This document shows, piece by piece, positions 16,080-24,678 of a DNA stretch of 64,000 nucleotides; positions within the stretch are counted from its first letter, which is position 1; each line of letters starts with the position of its first letter. Made by a program: the position numbers and the translations under genes. The stretch spans positions 3,415,001 to 3,479,000 of the forward strand of contig NZ_AP024485.1 in assembly GCF_020886695.1 (NCBI RefSeq), read 5' to 3'. This DNA is from Pseudodesulfovibrio sediminis. Its GTDB lineage: Bacteria > Desulfobacterota > Desulfovibrionia > Desulfovibrionales > Desulfovibrionaceae. The notes below the pieces were generated by a model, which saw only the letters and a program-made list of their open reading frames with translations, searched no databases and was not told the origin of the DNA.

Positions 16080-17353
16080 TAGGCTACCGCCTTGAAATTA
16101 TACTCAACGGATGCCAGGGGCTTGACCGTAGCGTCGTTGGGGGCGGTGAAGGGCGCAATATAAATGCGGTCGATGGCAAGCGGGTCGGCAGTCCCTTCAT
16201 AGGCTGTTTCATCCGCCCACAAGATCACAGCCGGTGTCGCGCACGCCCACCCGCCAGTGGCATCCTGAACCACGGTCAGGTCATAAGACCCGCCGGGCTT
16301 GTAGTTGGAAATGGTGAAACTGGTCACATCCGTGTCCAATAGCAGGACCGCGCTGGGGTTGGCTTCGCAGTCCCACACCACGGCCCCGGCGGTTATTCTC
16401 AGGAGAGTCTGGGCGTACCGCTGGCCTTTGGCGAATTCGTGGGGATCGGAGAGTAAGTCGACAACTTCATCCGTCGTGTGGTCGTGATCTTTTACCGCGT
16501 AGACGTTCCCCAGCTCTCCGTCCGGTGTCATGGGCCGGAAGTCGGTAACGGTCCTGTCTGCAGCGATTTCGGCAATCTTCTGGCCGTAGTGGTTGTCGTT
16601 GGTCCCGTCCACATAGTCGCCGGGATCCGTGTACACAACCTGGACCACGGCTACCCGGTCGGATCCCTGGGGCTGCAGGGCAACGTCCAGGAACACTTCG
16701 GCAGGAAGTGTCGGAGCCAGCTCCTGGGACGCTGCCTGAACAATACGGATCCCCTCAACATAGCCGAGGCCGAGCTGCAGCTTGAAGGTCCCCGCGTCGT
16801 CAATGACCAGAAAACCATCGTCGAAGAAGCAGGCCCCGCCGTAAATATCGAAGTTAGAAAGTCGTTCGCGTTCGTCTATGCCCTTCATCCGCGCCGTGAA
16901 ATCAATCTGCCAGGTGTCCGCATTCACGTTGATCTGTGTCACGTCCTGAATGCCGGAGTATTCCAGCATGAAATTGCGAGTAAGAGCGTTGCCCATGGTC
17001 GGGTGAGCCGTTTTCCACTTGGAAAGGGTAGGGCAATACGTGATAGCTACCACGGCGTCGTCCTCGGATGAGTATAGCCCGATCCAGTTGAAGTCGAAGT
17101 CCCCGATGTCCGAGGTCAACAGCATGGAATAAACCACTTGATTCGGGTTGATGTAGCCTCTGTTTTCTTCCGGGATCGGATACGAATAGACGATATCCCC
17201 GACATTCGGCATTCCCTCGGTCCGGTCTACGGCTGCAGCCGCGTCGAGTCCGTCCACATTGGCGAGGATGAACGTGTCGATGACCAATCCGGTTTCCTGA
17301 TTTTGGTGCAGGGCGATAAGGTTCTCGCCTGCGTTGGTAATGGCACTGCTCAT
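16079..17353 (-). CDS. Tail fibre protein (gpH-like, collar N-terminus)
   Basis: The 424-residue fibre begins with SSAITNAGENLIALHQNQETG, the kind of N-terminal domain used by P2-type fibres to dock on the baseplate (DUF3751-like), followed by a beta-rich shaft region with VNADTWQIDFTARMKGIDE. The C terminus ends SVEYNFKAVA and has no chaperone domain, so the separate adhesin gene that follows may supply the tip. It lies between gpI and the glycine-rich gene, as expected for gpH. Confidence 0.75.
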   Translation of the reverse strand: MSSAITNAGENLIALHQNQETGLVIDTFILANVDGLDAAAAVDRTEGMPNVGDIVYSYPIPEENRGYINPNQVVYSMLLTSDIGDFDFNWIGLYSSEDDAVVAITYCPTLSKWKTAHPTMGNALTRNFMLEYSGIQDVTQINVNADTWQIDFTARMKGIDERERLSNFDIYGGACFFDDGFLVIDDAGTFKLQLGLGYVEGIRIVQAASQELAPTLPAEVFLDVALQPQGSDRVAVVQVVYTDPGDYVDGTNDNHYGQKIAEIAADRTVTDFRPMTPDGELGNVYAVKDHDHTTDEVVDLLSDPHEFAKGQRYAQTLLRITAGAVVWDCEANPSAVLLLDTDVTSFTISNYKPGGSYDLTVVQDATGGWACATPAVILWADETAYEGTADPLAIDRIYIAPFTAPNDATVKPLASVEYNFKAVA

Positions 17354-17362
17354 GGTGGCTCC

Positions 17363-17974
17363 TTACAGCTTGGCGGCAATGACCGCCGAGTCGTTGTTGA
17401 ATTCTTCCAAGCGTGGCCCGATGGTCAAGGGCGGGACGCCTGCGCAAAATGTCTGATAGTCGTTGTCAAATGTCTCCACCCTGACGTTTACAGTCAGTGG
17501 CGAGATGAGGGTCCATTCATATCGTCGGCAGGTTCGGCTATAGTGTTGGATGAGTTCCTGCAGCAGGGCCTGATTGTCCGCCAGTTGGGTGTCGGAGAGT
17601 TGTAGGCCGATGACGTCCCAATCCCGGCCCGGCATCCGTTCCTCTATTTCGAGGTAGTCCACACCCAAACGCTGGAAGATGCGTTTGAACCCGGCCACGC
17701 TCCCGGCGTCTTTCGCATTGACGTAGGCGTACTTCACGCGCAGTCGGTACAGGGCAAGCGGCTCGCCGGAGAAGCGGTCAATGTCCCGTTGCCAGGCTAT
17801 GAGATCCAGGACTGTTTCGGTACAGGTTCCCGGGTTCATCTGCTGGGCAGGCCAGATAGCCCAGGCCATGACCCTGGAGAACCACTTCTGCGCGGCCTTG
17901 GCGAGCTTGCTCAACTCCACCCCGGACATCCAGAAGGGCAGGGTTACTTCGGGCGTTGTCTGTTCGTCTGCCAT
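17363..17974 (-). CDS. Baseplate wedge protein gpI
   Basis: The 203-residue protein matches P2 gpI in size, place (after gpJ, before the fibre) and pattern: an N-terminal amphipathic stretch around LSKLAKAAQKWFSRVMAWAI, then LDLIAWQRDID and RLRVKYAYVNAKDAGSVAGF. It connects the baseplate wedge to the fibre. Its start touches the gpJ stop by one base, so translation is probably coupled. Confidence 0.8.
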   Translation of the reverse strand: MADEQTTPEVTLPFWMSGVELSKLAKAAQKWFSRVMAWAIWPAQQMNPGTCTETVLDLIAWQRDIDRFSGEPLALYRLRVKYAYVNAKDAGSVAGFKRIFQRLGVDYLEIEERMPGRDWDVIGLQLSDTQLADNQALLQELIQHYSRTCRRYEWTLISPLTVNVRVETFDNDYQTFCAGVPPLTIGPRLEEFNNDSAVIAAKL

Positions 17975-19161
17975 TACGCAGCCTCCTCATCCGGCGGTAG
18001 CGCTACGGAGAGTGTACCGAGGACGGGCAGGTCCATTGCCGACACAATGTCCGTTGCCCTGTCGAACTCAACAGAGAGAAGGTCGGTAAGATTTGCATGC
18101 AGCTCCTTGTCCATTTGAGAAAATGAAAAGCGGCTGTACGGCTTGGTCTTGGTCATGTCGAAGTCGGTATTTTCCCTGAATGCACATCGGATTAAGTCGT
18201 CCGCGTCCTGCTGCAGGGCCTCCTCCCGCTCTTCGGAAAGGTTGGGCTTTGGGTAGACGATGACTCCCAGGTCGTAGGCCGTTTCTGGCATGGGGTAACA
18301 AATCATGTCGTCGCCGTGGCCGTGGTTGCCTGAATCACGCACGTAGGTGTTGATGTTGTCCACGAACTCCTGCGGAGGCGCGCCGGTGTCCAGCATAATG
18401 AAACAGTTGGCGGTGCCGGGGCCGCGAGGTCCGTCATGCTCGAAGTACAGGTAGTCGAGCCGGATCCCGGTGTAGCCCCCGATGATGACCTTGTAGGCCG
18501 CGTCATGGTGGAGCTGCCCCACGGCGCTGAATTGATTGCGGCAGCGCAGGCGCAGCTCCTCGTTGCTCTCTTCGTTGGCTCCTGGGGTGGACAGCCAATC
18601 GGCTGCGTTGGTGACGGACGCAACGCCGGGAATGGGCGACTCCAGGATGGAATAGTACCCAGGACCGAGGTTATACGCGGCCCCTACCTGCTCGGCCTCC
18701 ACGGGGGCGGTGAAGGTCAATGAGCCATCCGGGCAGGTGGTGTCCTGGGTGACGAGAACGCGATAGATGTACCCGGCCAGCGTCGGGCTTTCGATGACCG
18801 TTCCGGCGGGAATGGTCAGTTCTCCGGCGGACGTCTCGCGGGTGAAGGTGACGACGCCTAGGGCCTTGGAAGCGGCTTTGCGCTCCAGATCCACGGCCCA
18901 GGCGTAGACGTCGAGCCATGCGCCTTTGGCGTATTTCAGAAAGAGATTCGGCAGGGCCGTCTCGATGAGCAGGTCGACCAGCATCTTGCAGGGAGCGGTA
19001 ACAATGGCCGTGATGAGACGCCAGAAGGGACTCCAACTGGAATCGTTGGTGATGAGGCTGCCTTCGTCCTCGTTGATCTGCTTCCACTGCGCCTCCATCT
19101 CCGCTTCGGTGGTGGGGACGCCTGCTTCGGTCAGCATTTTCTCGAATAATTTCTGGCTCAT
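17974..19161 (-). CDS. Baseplate wedge protein gpJ
   Basis: The 395-residue protein carries the baseplate-J pattern: GVVTFTRETSAGELTIPAGT, later VEAEQVGAAYNLGPG, and LSTPGANEESNEELRLRC. These are the conserved beta-domain blocks of P2 gpJ and T4 gp6. It forms the wedge ring around the hub. It is longer than P2 gpJ (about 300 residues) and closer in length to the HP1/K139 version. It overlaps the DUF2590 gene by 4 bases. Confidence 0.88.
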   Translation of the reverse strand: MSQKLFEKMLTEAGVPTTEAEMEAQWKQINEDEGSLITNDSSWSPFWRLITAIVTAPCKMLVDLLIETALPNLFLKYAKGAWLDVYAWAVDLERKAASKALGVVTFTRETSAGELTIPAGTVIESPTLAGYIYRVLVTQDTTCPDGSLTFTAPVEAEQVGAAYNLGPGYYSILESPIPGVASVTNAADWLSTPGANEESNEELRLRCRNQFSAVGQLHHDAAYKVIIGGYTGIRLDYLYFEHDGPRGPGTANCFIMLDTGAPPQEFVDNINTYVRDSGNHGHGDDMICYPMPETAYDLGVIVYPKPNLSEEREEALQQDADDLIRCAFRENTDFDMTKTKPYSRFSFSQMDKELHANLTDLLSVEFDRATDIVSAMDLPVLGTLSVALPPDEEAA

Positions 19162-19490
19162 GAAATCTCCACGGTTGTGTAGATGGGACCGAACTCGACA
19201 GTTTCGGCCTGCAGGTAGAAAACACCCAAGGACGGTTCAGTGATTGCGCATGTTCCAGGAACAATCCGCTCATCGTTGTCCACATCCATGGTCAGCTTGA
19301 CCACGTTCTCGGCTTTCTTCCGTTCGTCCCGATTGCCCACCAGCTCGACCAGCAGGCCGGTTTCCCGGATCATGTGGACGATGTCCTGGGCGATGGAATC
19401 CCGGTTAGAACACCGCTCCGGGATGCCTCCGGCGTCAAGTGTGATGTCATCGTCTGTGATGAGGAGGTCAAAATACTTTTCTTCAGCCAT
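19158..19490 (-). CDS. DUF2590 baseplate protein (gpW/gp25-like)
   Basis: The 110-residue product (FDLLITDDDITLDAGGIPER ... SIAQDIVHMIRETGLLVEL) has the size and layout of gp25-like baseplate proteins in HP1/K139-type phages. It should sit between sheath base and wedge. It starts 3 bases after the tape-measure stop and overlaps gpJ, consistent with W-J order. Confidence 0.75.
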   Translation of the reverse strand: MAEEKYFDLLITDDDITLDAGGIPERCSNRDSIAQDIVHMIRETGLLVELVGNRDERKKAENVVKLTMDVDNDERIVPGTCAITEPSLGVFYLQAETVEFGPIYTTVEIS

Positions 19491-19493
19491 GGC

Positions 19494-21281
19494 CTAGCCT
19501 TCCATCATAAGTTGTTCTTTCATCGTCATAGTATCCACGCCATGGAAGTGGTTTTCCTGTTTGCCGATGGTGCGGGATTCGCTTCGGTTAGCGTTCACGG
19601 TTTTGGCTATCTGGTTGGCGACACCGCCCGGTGGGACTACAGCCCGTCTGGACGCGTCCAGAGAAGGGGAAGACGTAGGGGCCTCTGATTCGGATCCAAA
19701 CCCCAGAAAAGAAGCGATGGCGCTGAAGTTGTCCACCACGAAGCCAATGGGGTTGATAAGGGCCATCAGTCCATCAAGGACCCAATCAATGACGGACATG
19801 ATTGCCTGACCCCAGGACGTGTCCAGGAATGCGGCCTTCAGGTCATCCCACCAGTAGACGGCAGCAGCCACGGCAGCGATAAGGGCGATGATGGCGAGCG
19901 TGATGAGGACAACGGGGTTTGCGGCCATGGCCGCGTTGACGAGCCACATGACACCCTGGAAAGCCATCATGACGGCTTTGCCGAGTATGCCTTCCTTGGT
20001 AAACAGGGCCATGGCCCACTTGGCCGCGCCGATAGGACCGGCCAGAGAAATCATGGACAGTTTCATCAAACCACTCACCAACGCCAGCGCACCCATGGCG
20101 GCGACCATGGCTGTGACCACGATAATCCCGTAGCCGATCCACCGCGTGAGGTTGGGGTATTTCCCCATCCATTCAACCATGGAAGCGGAAGCGTCGGCAA
20201 AGCCGTTAATAATCGGGTCCAAAGCCGGAGCCAATCCATTGCCCAGAGCGATGGTAATTCCCTTGACTCCTTGTGAGGCCCGTTGCAGCGGGGTGACCAT
20301 GTGCGCGGCCATTTTTTCAGCCTTTTCCATGCCCTTGACCTGGCCGAGTTTGTCCATGGAAACGGCAAGCCCTTTGGTATCTGCCATGAGGAGCTTGATA
20401 AGTGACACGGCTTCATCGGAGCCGAATGCGTCCTTCAGAAGGTCGGATTCATCCACACTCATGCTATCGCCGAATTTTCCTTTGAGCTTACCCAAGATAT
20501 CCAGCATGCCAAGCATGTTGCCGTTGGAATCAACAAAGGAAAGATTGAGCTTGTCCTGGGCCTTGCCTGCGCCGGTCAGAAAAGCCTTGTACTTGGTTCC
20601 AGCCTCGGAGCCGGACATGGTGGCCTGGAGTTTGCCAAGCACGGCCATTTGTTCGGTGATTCCAACCCCTGCGGAGGTGGCGTTAGCCCCTAATGCGGTC
20701 CATCCAGCAGCCCACTTGGAGCCGGTTGTCTTGAACATCTGCACCGCTGTAGCTGTCTGTCCGGCCAACTGTTCGATCCAGTTGCCTTTGCCCATGCGTT
20801 CGGCTTCCTCCTGGAAGATGCCATACATGGTCCCCATGTAGTCAGTGATGGTTCCCCCGTCCGACTTGGTGGCGGTTGCCAGGACGTTGCCTGCATTGGT
20901 GAAGAGGGCAAGTTCGTTGCCTTGCAGCCCATTGATGGCAGACTGGATGTCATAGGAAGAGGACACAAACCCATCGGCGGCACGGCCATACTTGATGGAA
21001 TATTGCAAAGCACTGCTGGAAAGCCCTTTCAGAACAGCCGGGTCAACTTCCAGGGATGCAACTTCGCCCACGGCTTGGCGCATTTCCTCGGCTGGCTGGA
21101 TGAATTTGAGCAAGCCATAGCCTGCAGCCCCCATCCCAGCCGCGCCGGTGCCGACCTGGGAAAAGGCTTTTTGCGAGGCGTCAGCCATGAAATTGAGCTT
21201 CTTCTGGATTTTGCCCACCGGGCCGGACACCCGGTCCAGCAGGTCAATAATAAAGGAGAGCTTTTGCAGCTTCGCGCTCAT
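19494..21281 (-). CDS. Tail tape measure protein
   Basis: The 595-residue protein has helical N-terminal phage tail motifs (DLLDRVSGPVGKIQKKLNFM), the TP901-type core with AEEMRQAVGEVASLEVD and MAVLGKLQATMSGSEAG, and a hydrophobic region at about residues 385-475 (GIIVVTAMVAAMGALALVSG, ANPVVLITLAIIALIAAVAA). It sets tail length and, like other tape measures, may insert its hydrophobic part in the host membrane. It follows the frameshifted chaperone, as in most tailed phages. Confidence 0.9.
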   Translation of the reverse strand: MSAKLQKLSFIIDLLDRVSGPVGKIQKKLNFMADASQKAFSQVGTGAAGMGAAGYGLLKFIQPAEEMRQAVGEVASLEVDPAVLKGLSSSALQYSIKYGRAADGFVSSSYDIQSAINGLQGNELALFTNAGNVLATATKSDGGTITDYMGTMYGIFQEEAERMGKGNWIEQLAGQTATAVQMFKTTGSKWAAGWTALGANATSAGVGITEQMAVLGKLQATMSGSEAGTKYKAFLTGAGKAQDKLNLSFVDSNGNMLGMLDILGKLKGKFGDSMSVDESDLLKDAFGSDEAVSLIKLLMADTKGLAVSMDKLGQVKGMEKAEKMAAHMVTPLQRASQGVKGITIALGNGLAPALDPIINGFADASASMVEWMGKYPNLTRWIGYGIIVVTAMVAAMGALALVSGLMKLSMISLAGPIGAAKWAMALFTKEGILGKAVMMAFQGVMWLVNAAMAANPVVLITLAIIALIAAVAAAVYWWDDLKAAFLDTSWGQAIMSVIDWVLDGLMALINPIGFVVDNFSAIASFLGFGSESEAPTSSPSLDASRRAVVPPGGVANQIAKTVNANRSESRTIGKQENHFHGVDTMTMKEQLMMEG

Positions 21282-21282
21282 C

Positions 21283-21728
21283 TTATCCCTTCATGGCTTT
21301 GGCAATGCCGTTGGTTATGGCAATGCTCATTTTGTCCCAATATTCCTTTTCCAAAAACAGGGCGGTGCCCATGCTTTCCGTGGACGTTTCCTGGCCTGGC
21401 ATCCACTTTTGATGCAAGGCCAGGAGCTGGGCCACGGCGTCGCCGCCTATTCGTTCGGCGACTTTTTCGACTTTCCCACGATGATGGACAGATCAGGGGT
21501 GTATTCACTGACCAGGCTGCCAACGAGTTCGAGAGCCGCGCCAGGCTTCTTGAGCAGATCCTTCAGGTCGTCTTTGGTGTCGTCGGTCACGGTGCGCATG
21601 AGCAGCGAGTGGGCAGGGGCCACTTTGTTGGTGGGCTGCATCTCATTGATGAACTTGTTGTATGCATCCGGGGTCATTTCGAAAGTCAGGTCCGTGCCGT
21701 TGACTTCCAGGGTAATGGTCTTGTTCAT
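21283..21728 (-). CDS. Tail assembly chaperone, short form and -1 frameshift fusion (gpE/gpE+E'-type)
   Basis: The zero-frame product is 93 residues (21447-21728; MNKTITLEVNGTDLTFEMTP ... KSPNE). At codons 85-86 the sequence G-GGA-AAG is the slippery heptamer of lambda gpG/gpGT. A -1 slip there continues for 62 codons to a stop at 21283-21285, giving a 148-residue fusion that ends ITNGIAKAMKG. The extension has no start of its own and is read through KWMPGQE and LFLEKEYWDKM. The two products should act on the tape measure encoded just downstream, as in P2 and lambda. Confidence 0.88.
21471..21477 (-). other. Programmed -1 frameshift site GGGAAAG
   Basis: The heptamer is in the correct phase (G GGA AAG) 8 codons before the zero-frame stop. 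A second shift-prone GAAAAAG lies 9 bases further on. Both lead into the same -1 frame. Confidence 0.85.
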
Positions 21729-21744
21729 AGTTTCCTCCAGTTAC

Positions 21745-21960
21745 TTAGTTTTTCATGATCTCAATCGCCGTGCGGACTCCAATCGCGGCAACAAATGCCA
21801 CGCAGCCCCACACCATGCGTTCAAGGGTCTTTATTTTTACCTGGTTGCTTGCACACTGCCGGGACTCGTTGATCTCTCGGATGTCGGATTGAATGGCTTT
21901 CACCCGTTCATCGATGCGGACAAGCATGTTCTGCAGGTCTTGACTGTCCATTGCGCTCAC
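21745..21960 (-). CDS. Small coiled-coil plus one-TM protein of the lysis module
   Basis: The 71-residue product has a helical N-terminal part (LQNMLVRIDERVKAIQSDIR) and one C-terminal membrane helix (MVWGCVAFVAAIGVRTAIEI). This XhlA-like layout is found in phage lysis cassettes next to holins. It overlaps the 3-TM holin-like gene by 4 bases. It may be a second holin or a holin regulator. Confidence 0.6.
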   Translation of the reverse strand: MSAMDSQDLQNMLVRIDERVKAIQSDIREINESRQCASNQVKIKTLERMVWGCVAFVAAIGVRTAIEIMKN

Positions 21961-22466
21961 TTGCCTCTGGTCTCCATGAACTTGGTGAAGAGCGGCATGA
22001 GGTTTTTCACGGTCCGTTCCCCGAACAGGAAGCCCAGGACAAGAATGTTCAGCACGATGATGAGGATGCCTTCAGCGGTGAATTCGCCGGTGAGCGTGGT
22101 CATGGACACGTCCCAGGAGTTGCTGAATATCTGCCAGTCAACAAACAGGGTGAAGTATCCGAATAACGGGCGCAGGCAGCCCCGTGCGAAAATGATGAAG
22201 CGACCGACAACAGGGAGTGAAGCCAAATCCTTGGCAGTGCCTTCCAGTTCGGCAGCACGGCGGGTCACCTCCTTGTCTGCATCCACGGCCAGAGCCATAA
22301 GGGCTTTTTCCTGCTTATGCTCTGCCTCGCTAATCCGTGCAGCCAGTTCGGCCTTTTCCTTGTCGCTCATGGACGGGGGGAAGTAGGCCTTCACTGTGTC
22401 GGTGATGGTGCCGACCAAGCCCTTTTCTCCAGTGAAGAATCCGGTGACTGCGGAGAGAAAGCTCAT
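21957..22466 (-). CDS. Holin (3-TM family)
   Basis: The 169-residue product resembles 3-TM holins: an amphipathic start (SFLSAVTGFFTGEKGLVG), a helical domain (DKEKAELAARISEAEHKQEK), then hydrophobic segments around VVGRFIIFARGCLRPLFGYF and ILIIVLNILVLGFLFG. It should open the inner membrane for the lytic enzyme at the end of the cycle. It overlaps the DUF5675-type gene by 4 bases. Confidence 0.78.
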   Translation of the reverse strand: MSFLSAVTGFFTGEKGLVGTITDTVKAYFPPSMSDKEKAELAARISEAEHKQEKALMALAVDADKEVTRRAAELEGTAKDLASLPVVGRFIIFARGCLRPLFGYFTLFVDWQIFSNSWDVSMTTLTGEFTAEGILIIVLNILVLGFLFGERTVKNLMPLFTKFMETRGK

Positions 22467-22879
22467 CGCACACCCCCGGAAGCATCTGTAATATGCATCT
22501 GGGCGGACTCGTTGTCGGCCATGGTCTGCAGGAAGCTCTTGAACGTATTGCCGGAACTCAGGACAGCTCGGTTGGGGCCGAGATGCCCGAAATTCCGGCC
22601 CAGAAGGACGCAGCCTTTCGTATCTGTCTCGGTGTTCCCAGGGTGCAACAGGATGTGAGATCGGCCCGGTACGCCAGTGATCTCGAAGGTGTCTCCGTAC
22701 TTGGGCGAGTTGACCCGCTTGACCACATAGTCGCCTTCGGGGATGCAGGACACGTTTTGGGCGTTGCCTCTGTCTTCGGGTTCCAAGGTCACGCAGGAGG
22801 CTTTGCCGTCAATCTTGAGGACTCCGAATGTCCCGGCTTCGCTTTTTTCAACGCGGATGAGTTCTATAGTAGTGATCAT
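22463..22879 (-). CDS. DUF5675-type protein, possible cell-wall lytic enzyme
   Basis: The 138-residue protein lies exactly where an endolysin would be, between a DksA-like gene and the holin, and no lysozyme or amidase gene exists elsewhere in the prophage. It has the block ILLHPGNTETDTKGCVLLG with His79 and Cys90, which resembles the spacing around the catalytic His and Cys of L,D-transpeptidase-like folds. ATG 22879 overlaps the upstream stop (ATGA); an ATG at 22975 lies inside the neighbour and lacks a ribosome-binding site. The enzymatic role is inferred from the motif and position. Confidence 0.6.
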   Translation of the reverse strand: MITTIELIRVEKSEAGTFGVLKIDGKASCVTLEPEDRGNAQNVSCIPEGDYVVKRVNSPKYGDTFEITGVPGRSHILLHPGNTETDTKGCVLLGRNFGHLGPNRAVLSSGNTFKSFLQTMADNESAQMHITDASGGVR

Positions 22880-23079
22880 TCTTCCTCCAGCTCGACCTGG
22901 CACTGTATGCACAGCTCCACGCCGGGGATGGCTTTGCGGCGGGCCTCCGGGATGACGTTGCCGCATTCGGCGCACGTCTCCCGGCTGGGCCTTCCGGTGT
23001 TCTTCAGTCCGGCCTTGGCAAGAGCCGATTTCAGGCCCAGGCGTTCAGCTTCGGATCCCATGTCGCAAAAATCAGCCAT
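22876..23079 (-). CDS. DksA/TraR-type zinc finger protein
   Basis: The 67-residue protein has the C4 finger CAECGNVIPEARRKAIPGV ... CIQC of the TraR/DksA family and an N-terminal helix. These small phage proteins can bind the secondary channel of RNA polymerase. Presence between tail tube and lysis genes is common in P2-like phages. It overlaps the next gene by 4 bases. Confidence 0.85.
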   Translation of the reverse strand: MADFCDMGSEAERLGLKSALAKAGLKNTGRPSRETCAECGNVIPEARRKAIPGVELCIQCQVELEEE

Positions 23080-23089
23080 GCCAAGGCTC

Positions 23090-23542
23090 CTAGATCAGAT
23101 CTTTGGTTTCGGAGGAGGCCAGGTACGGGACGCCATTGATGCGGATAAAATCCGGGCTGGTCACATCAAAGGGCAGTTTCGTCGTGTGCTTTTCACCGCC
23201 CTTTTGGTCGATATCCAACAGGGACTCGATCTTGAAAGCACAGCCAAAGGCCTCCACCTTCATTTCTTCTTCGCTGCCGGAGTTGGCATAAAACAGGCAA
23301 TCAAATGGTTCGAGTTCCCGGAATGAACCGGCAGACTTGGCCGCTTCCGTGATGATGCCCAGGCCGGTGGCGTCCACCTCGATTTCTCCCGAGGCTTCGA
23401 CGTCTCCCAGAAGCCGCCCGTTAGGTATGCCCCGGTCCTTGGCAACGCTGGAATTATCTGTGATGGACAGGGTTGCCTTTTCAACGTGGAGCAGCAGGTC
23501 GCCGATGTTGATGTCAAAAGATTTTCCGCTGATACGGTTCAT
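23090..23542 (-). CDS. Tail tube protein (DUF2597/gpFII-like)
   Basis: The 150-residue protein (ISGKSFDINIGDLLLHVEKA ... GRLLGDVEASGEIEVDATGL) follows the sheath gene and has the beta-rich pattern of contractile-tail tube subunits. It should polymerise inside the sheath. The length fits the HP1/K139 tube better than P2 FII (172 residues). Confidence 0.8.
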   Translation of the reverse strand: MNRISGKSFDINIGDLLLHVEKATLSITDNSSVAKDRGIPNGRLLGDVEASGEIEVDATGLGIITEAAKSAGSFRELEPFDCLFYANSGSEEEMKVEAFGCAFKIESLLDIDQKGGEKHTTKLPFDVTSPDFIRINGVPYLASSETKDLI

Positions 23543-23550
23543 GATGCCTC

Positions 23551-24666
23551 CTATTCAGCGTAGTTGGTCAGGTCCAACAGGATGTTGCAGGTGATGTCCT
23601 TGGGGCAGTTGTAGGGCCGGACAGTCATGTGGATTTTCACCACGGTTTTCGTGACCCATGTGATGACGATGTCGCCGTCCTTGGGTGGCTCGATTTCACC
23701 GGGGAAGGTGATGTTCATGATTTTTACGGATTTGCTCATCTCGCGCAGGGGCCGCATAAAATAGTTTTCATGGTAGGCGGTAGAGGTCGGGGTGGAATTA
23801 AGCTTGCGGTCTCCGATCTTGGCAACGGCCAGCGGGTAGACTTTGCGCATGGCCTTGTGGACAACGCGTAGATATTCGATCACCTGAAAGTCACCGCCCG
23901 GTACGTCCAGGACATTGCCGTCACCGAAATACACGCCGGGGTAGTCGGGATACCATTGCGGTACTGACCAGCGTTCAGCGTCCAGGGCCTTGAGGACCGA
24001 CATGTCAACGGCGCGCCCGTCCTTGTCCTTGGGTTTTTCGGAGCGGATGCCCACCACCGGGCCGGTGTTCACGCGCATGGGCGTGTCGGCAACAGTGACG
24101 GATCGGTTGCAGAGCCGTCCGCAGTAGGCTCCCAGGTCGTCGGGCCATATGGTCGCCACCGGGTTAACCTGGTCGCAGGCCAGATTGTTGAGGATGGCGT
24201 TGCGGTCGGTGGTGAAATCGCTCCACGATTCCGTGTCCTTGATGCCTTCGCATGTGGGGATGAAGATCGCAGGCCGCATATACTGCGCCATGATGTTTTT
24301 GGCCTTGAGCTGGAAGGCCTCGACCTCGGCGGAAGTCTTGACCGGATCGGTGATGGCAATGGCTTCCGCGTTCATGTTTTCCATGGCGTAATCCACTGCC
24401 GCGTCCACGGTGACAATGTCATCCAAAGGCAGGACCGCTGCCGCCCAATTTTGTCCTGCATTGGCCTTGGCCGCTGCAACCTGTGTCTTCAGGTTGGAAG
24501 CGTCCGCGCCCAGAACTTCGTCCAGTTTCGTGTCGGTGTTGACGGTCAGAATGGAACCTTCGTTCGTCCCTGCGCCACGTCCGAGAAACAGGAAGTAGCG
24601 TTCGACGTCCGCGATATCTCCCTGCAGCAGATTGAGTTTGTCTACCTGTACAATGCCCAGCGACAT
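23551..24666 (-). CDS. Tail sheath protein (DUF2586-like)
   Basis: The 371-residue product begins SLGIVQVDKLNLLQGDIADV and contains the nucleotide-fold-like blocks RYFLFLGRGAG and EAIAITDPVKTSAEVEAFQ. The C-terminal half carries GKS-like polymerisation contacts (MRPLREMSKSVKIMNITFPG). It belongs to the sheath group seen in HP1/K139-type phages. It lies upstream of the tube gene. Contraction of this sheath drives DNA entry. Confidence 0.82.
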   Translation of the reverse strand: MSLGIVQVDKLNLLQGDIADVERYFLFLGRGAGTNEGSILTVNTDTKLDEVLGADASNLKTQVAAAKANAGQNWAAAVLPLDDIVTVDAAVDYAMENMNAEAIAITDPVKTSAEVEAFQLKAKNIMAQYMRPAIFIPTCEGIKDTESWSDFTTDRNAILNNLACDQVNPVATIWPDDLGAYCGRLCNRSVTVADTPMRVNTGPVVGIRSEKPKDKDGRAVDMSVLKALDAERWSVPQWYPDYPGVYFGDGNVLDVPGGDFQVIEYLRVVHKAMRKVYPLAVAKIGDRKLNSTPTSTAYHENYFMRPLREMSKSVKIMNITFPGEIEPPKDGDIVITWVTKTVVKIHMTVRPYNCPKDITCNILLDLTNYAE

Positions 24667-24678
24667 GGTGGTCTCCTT

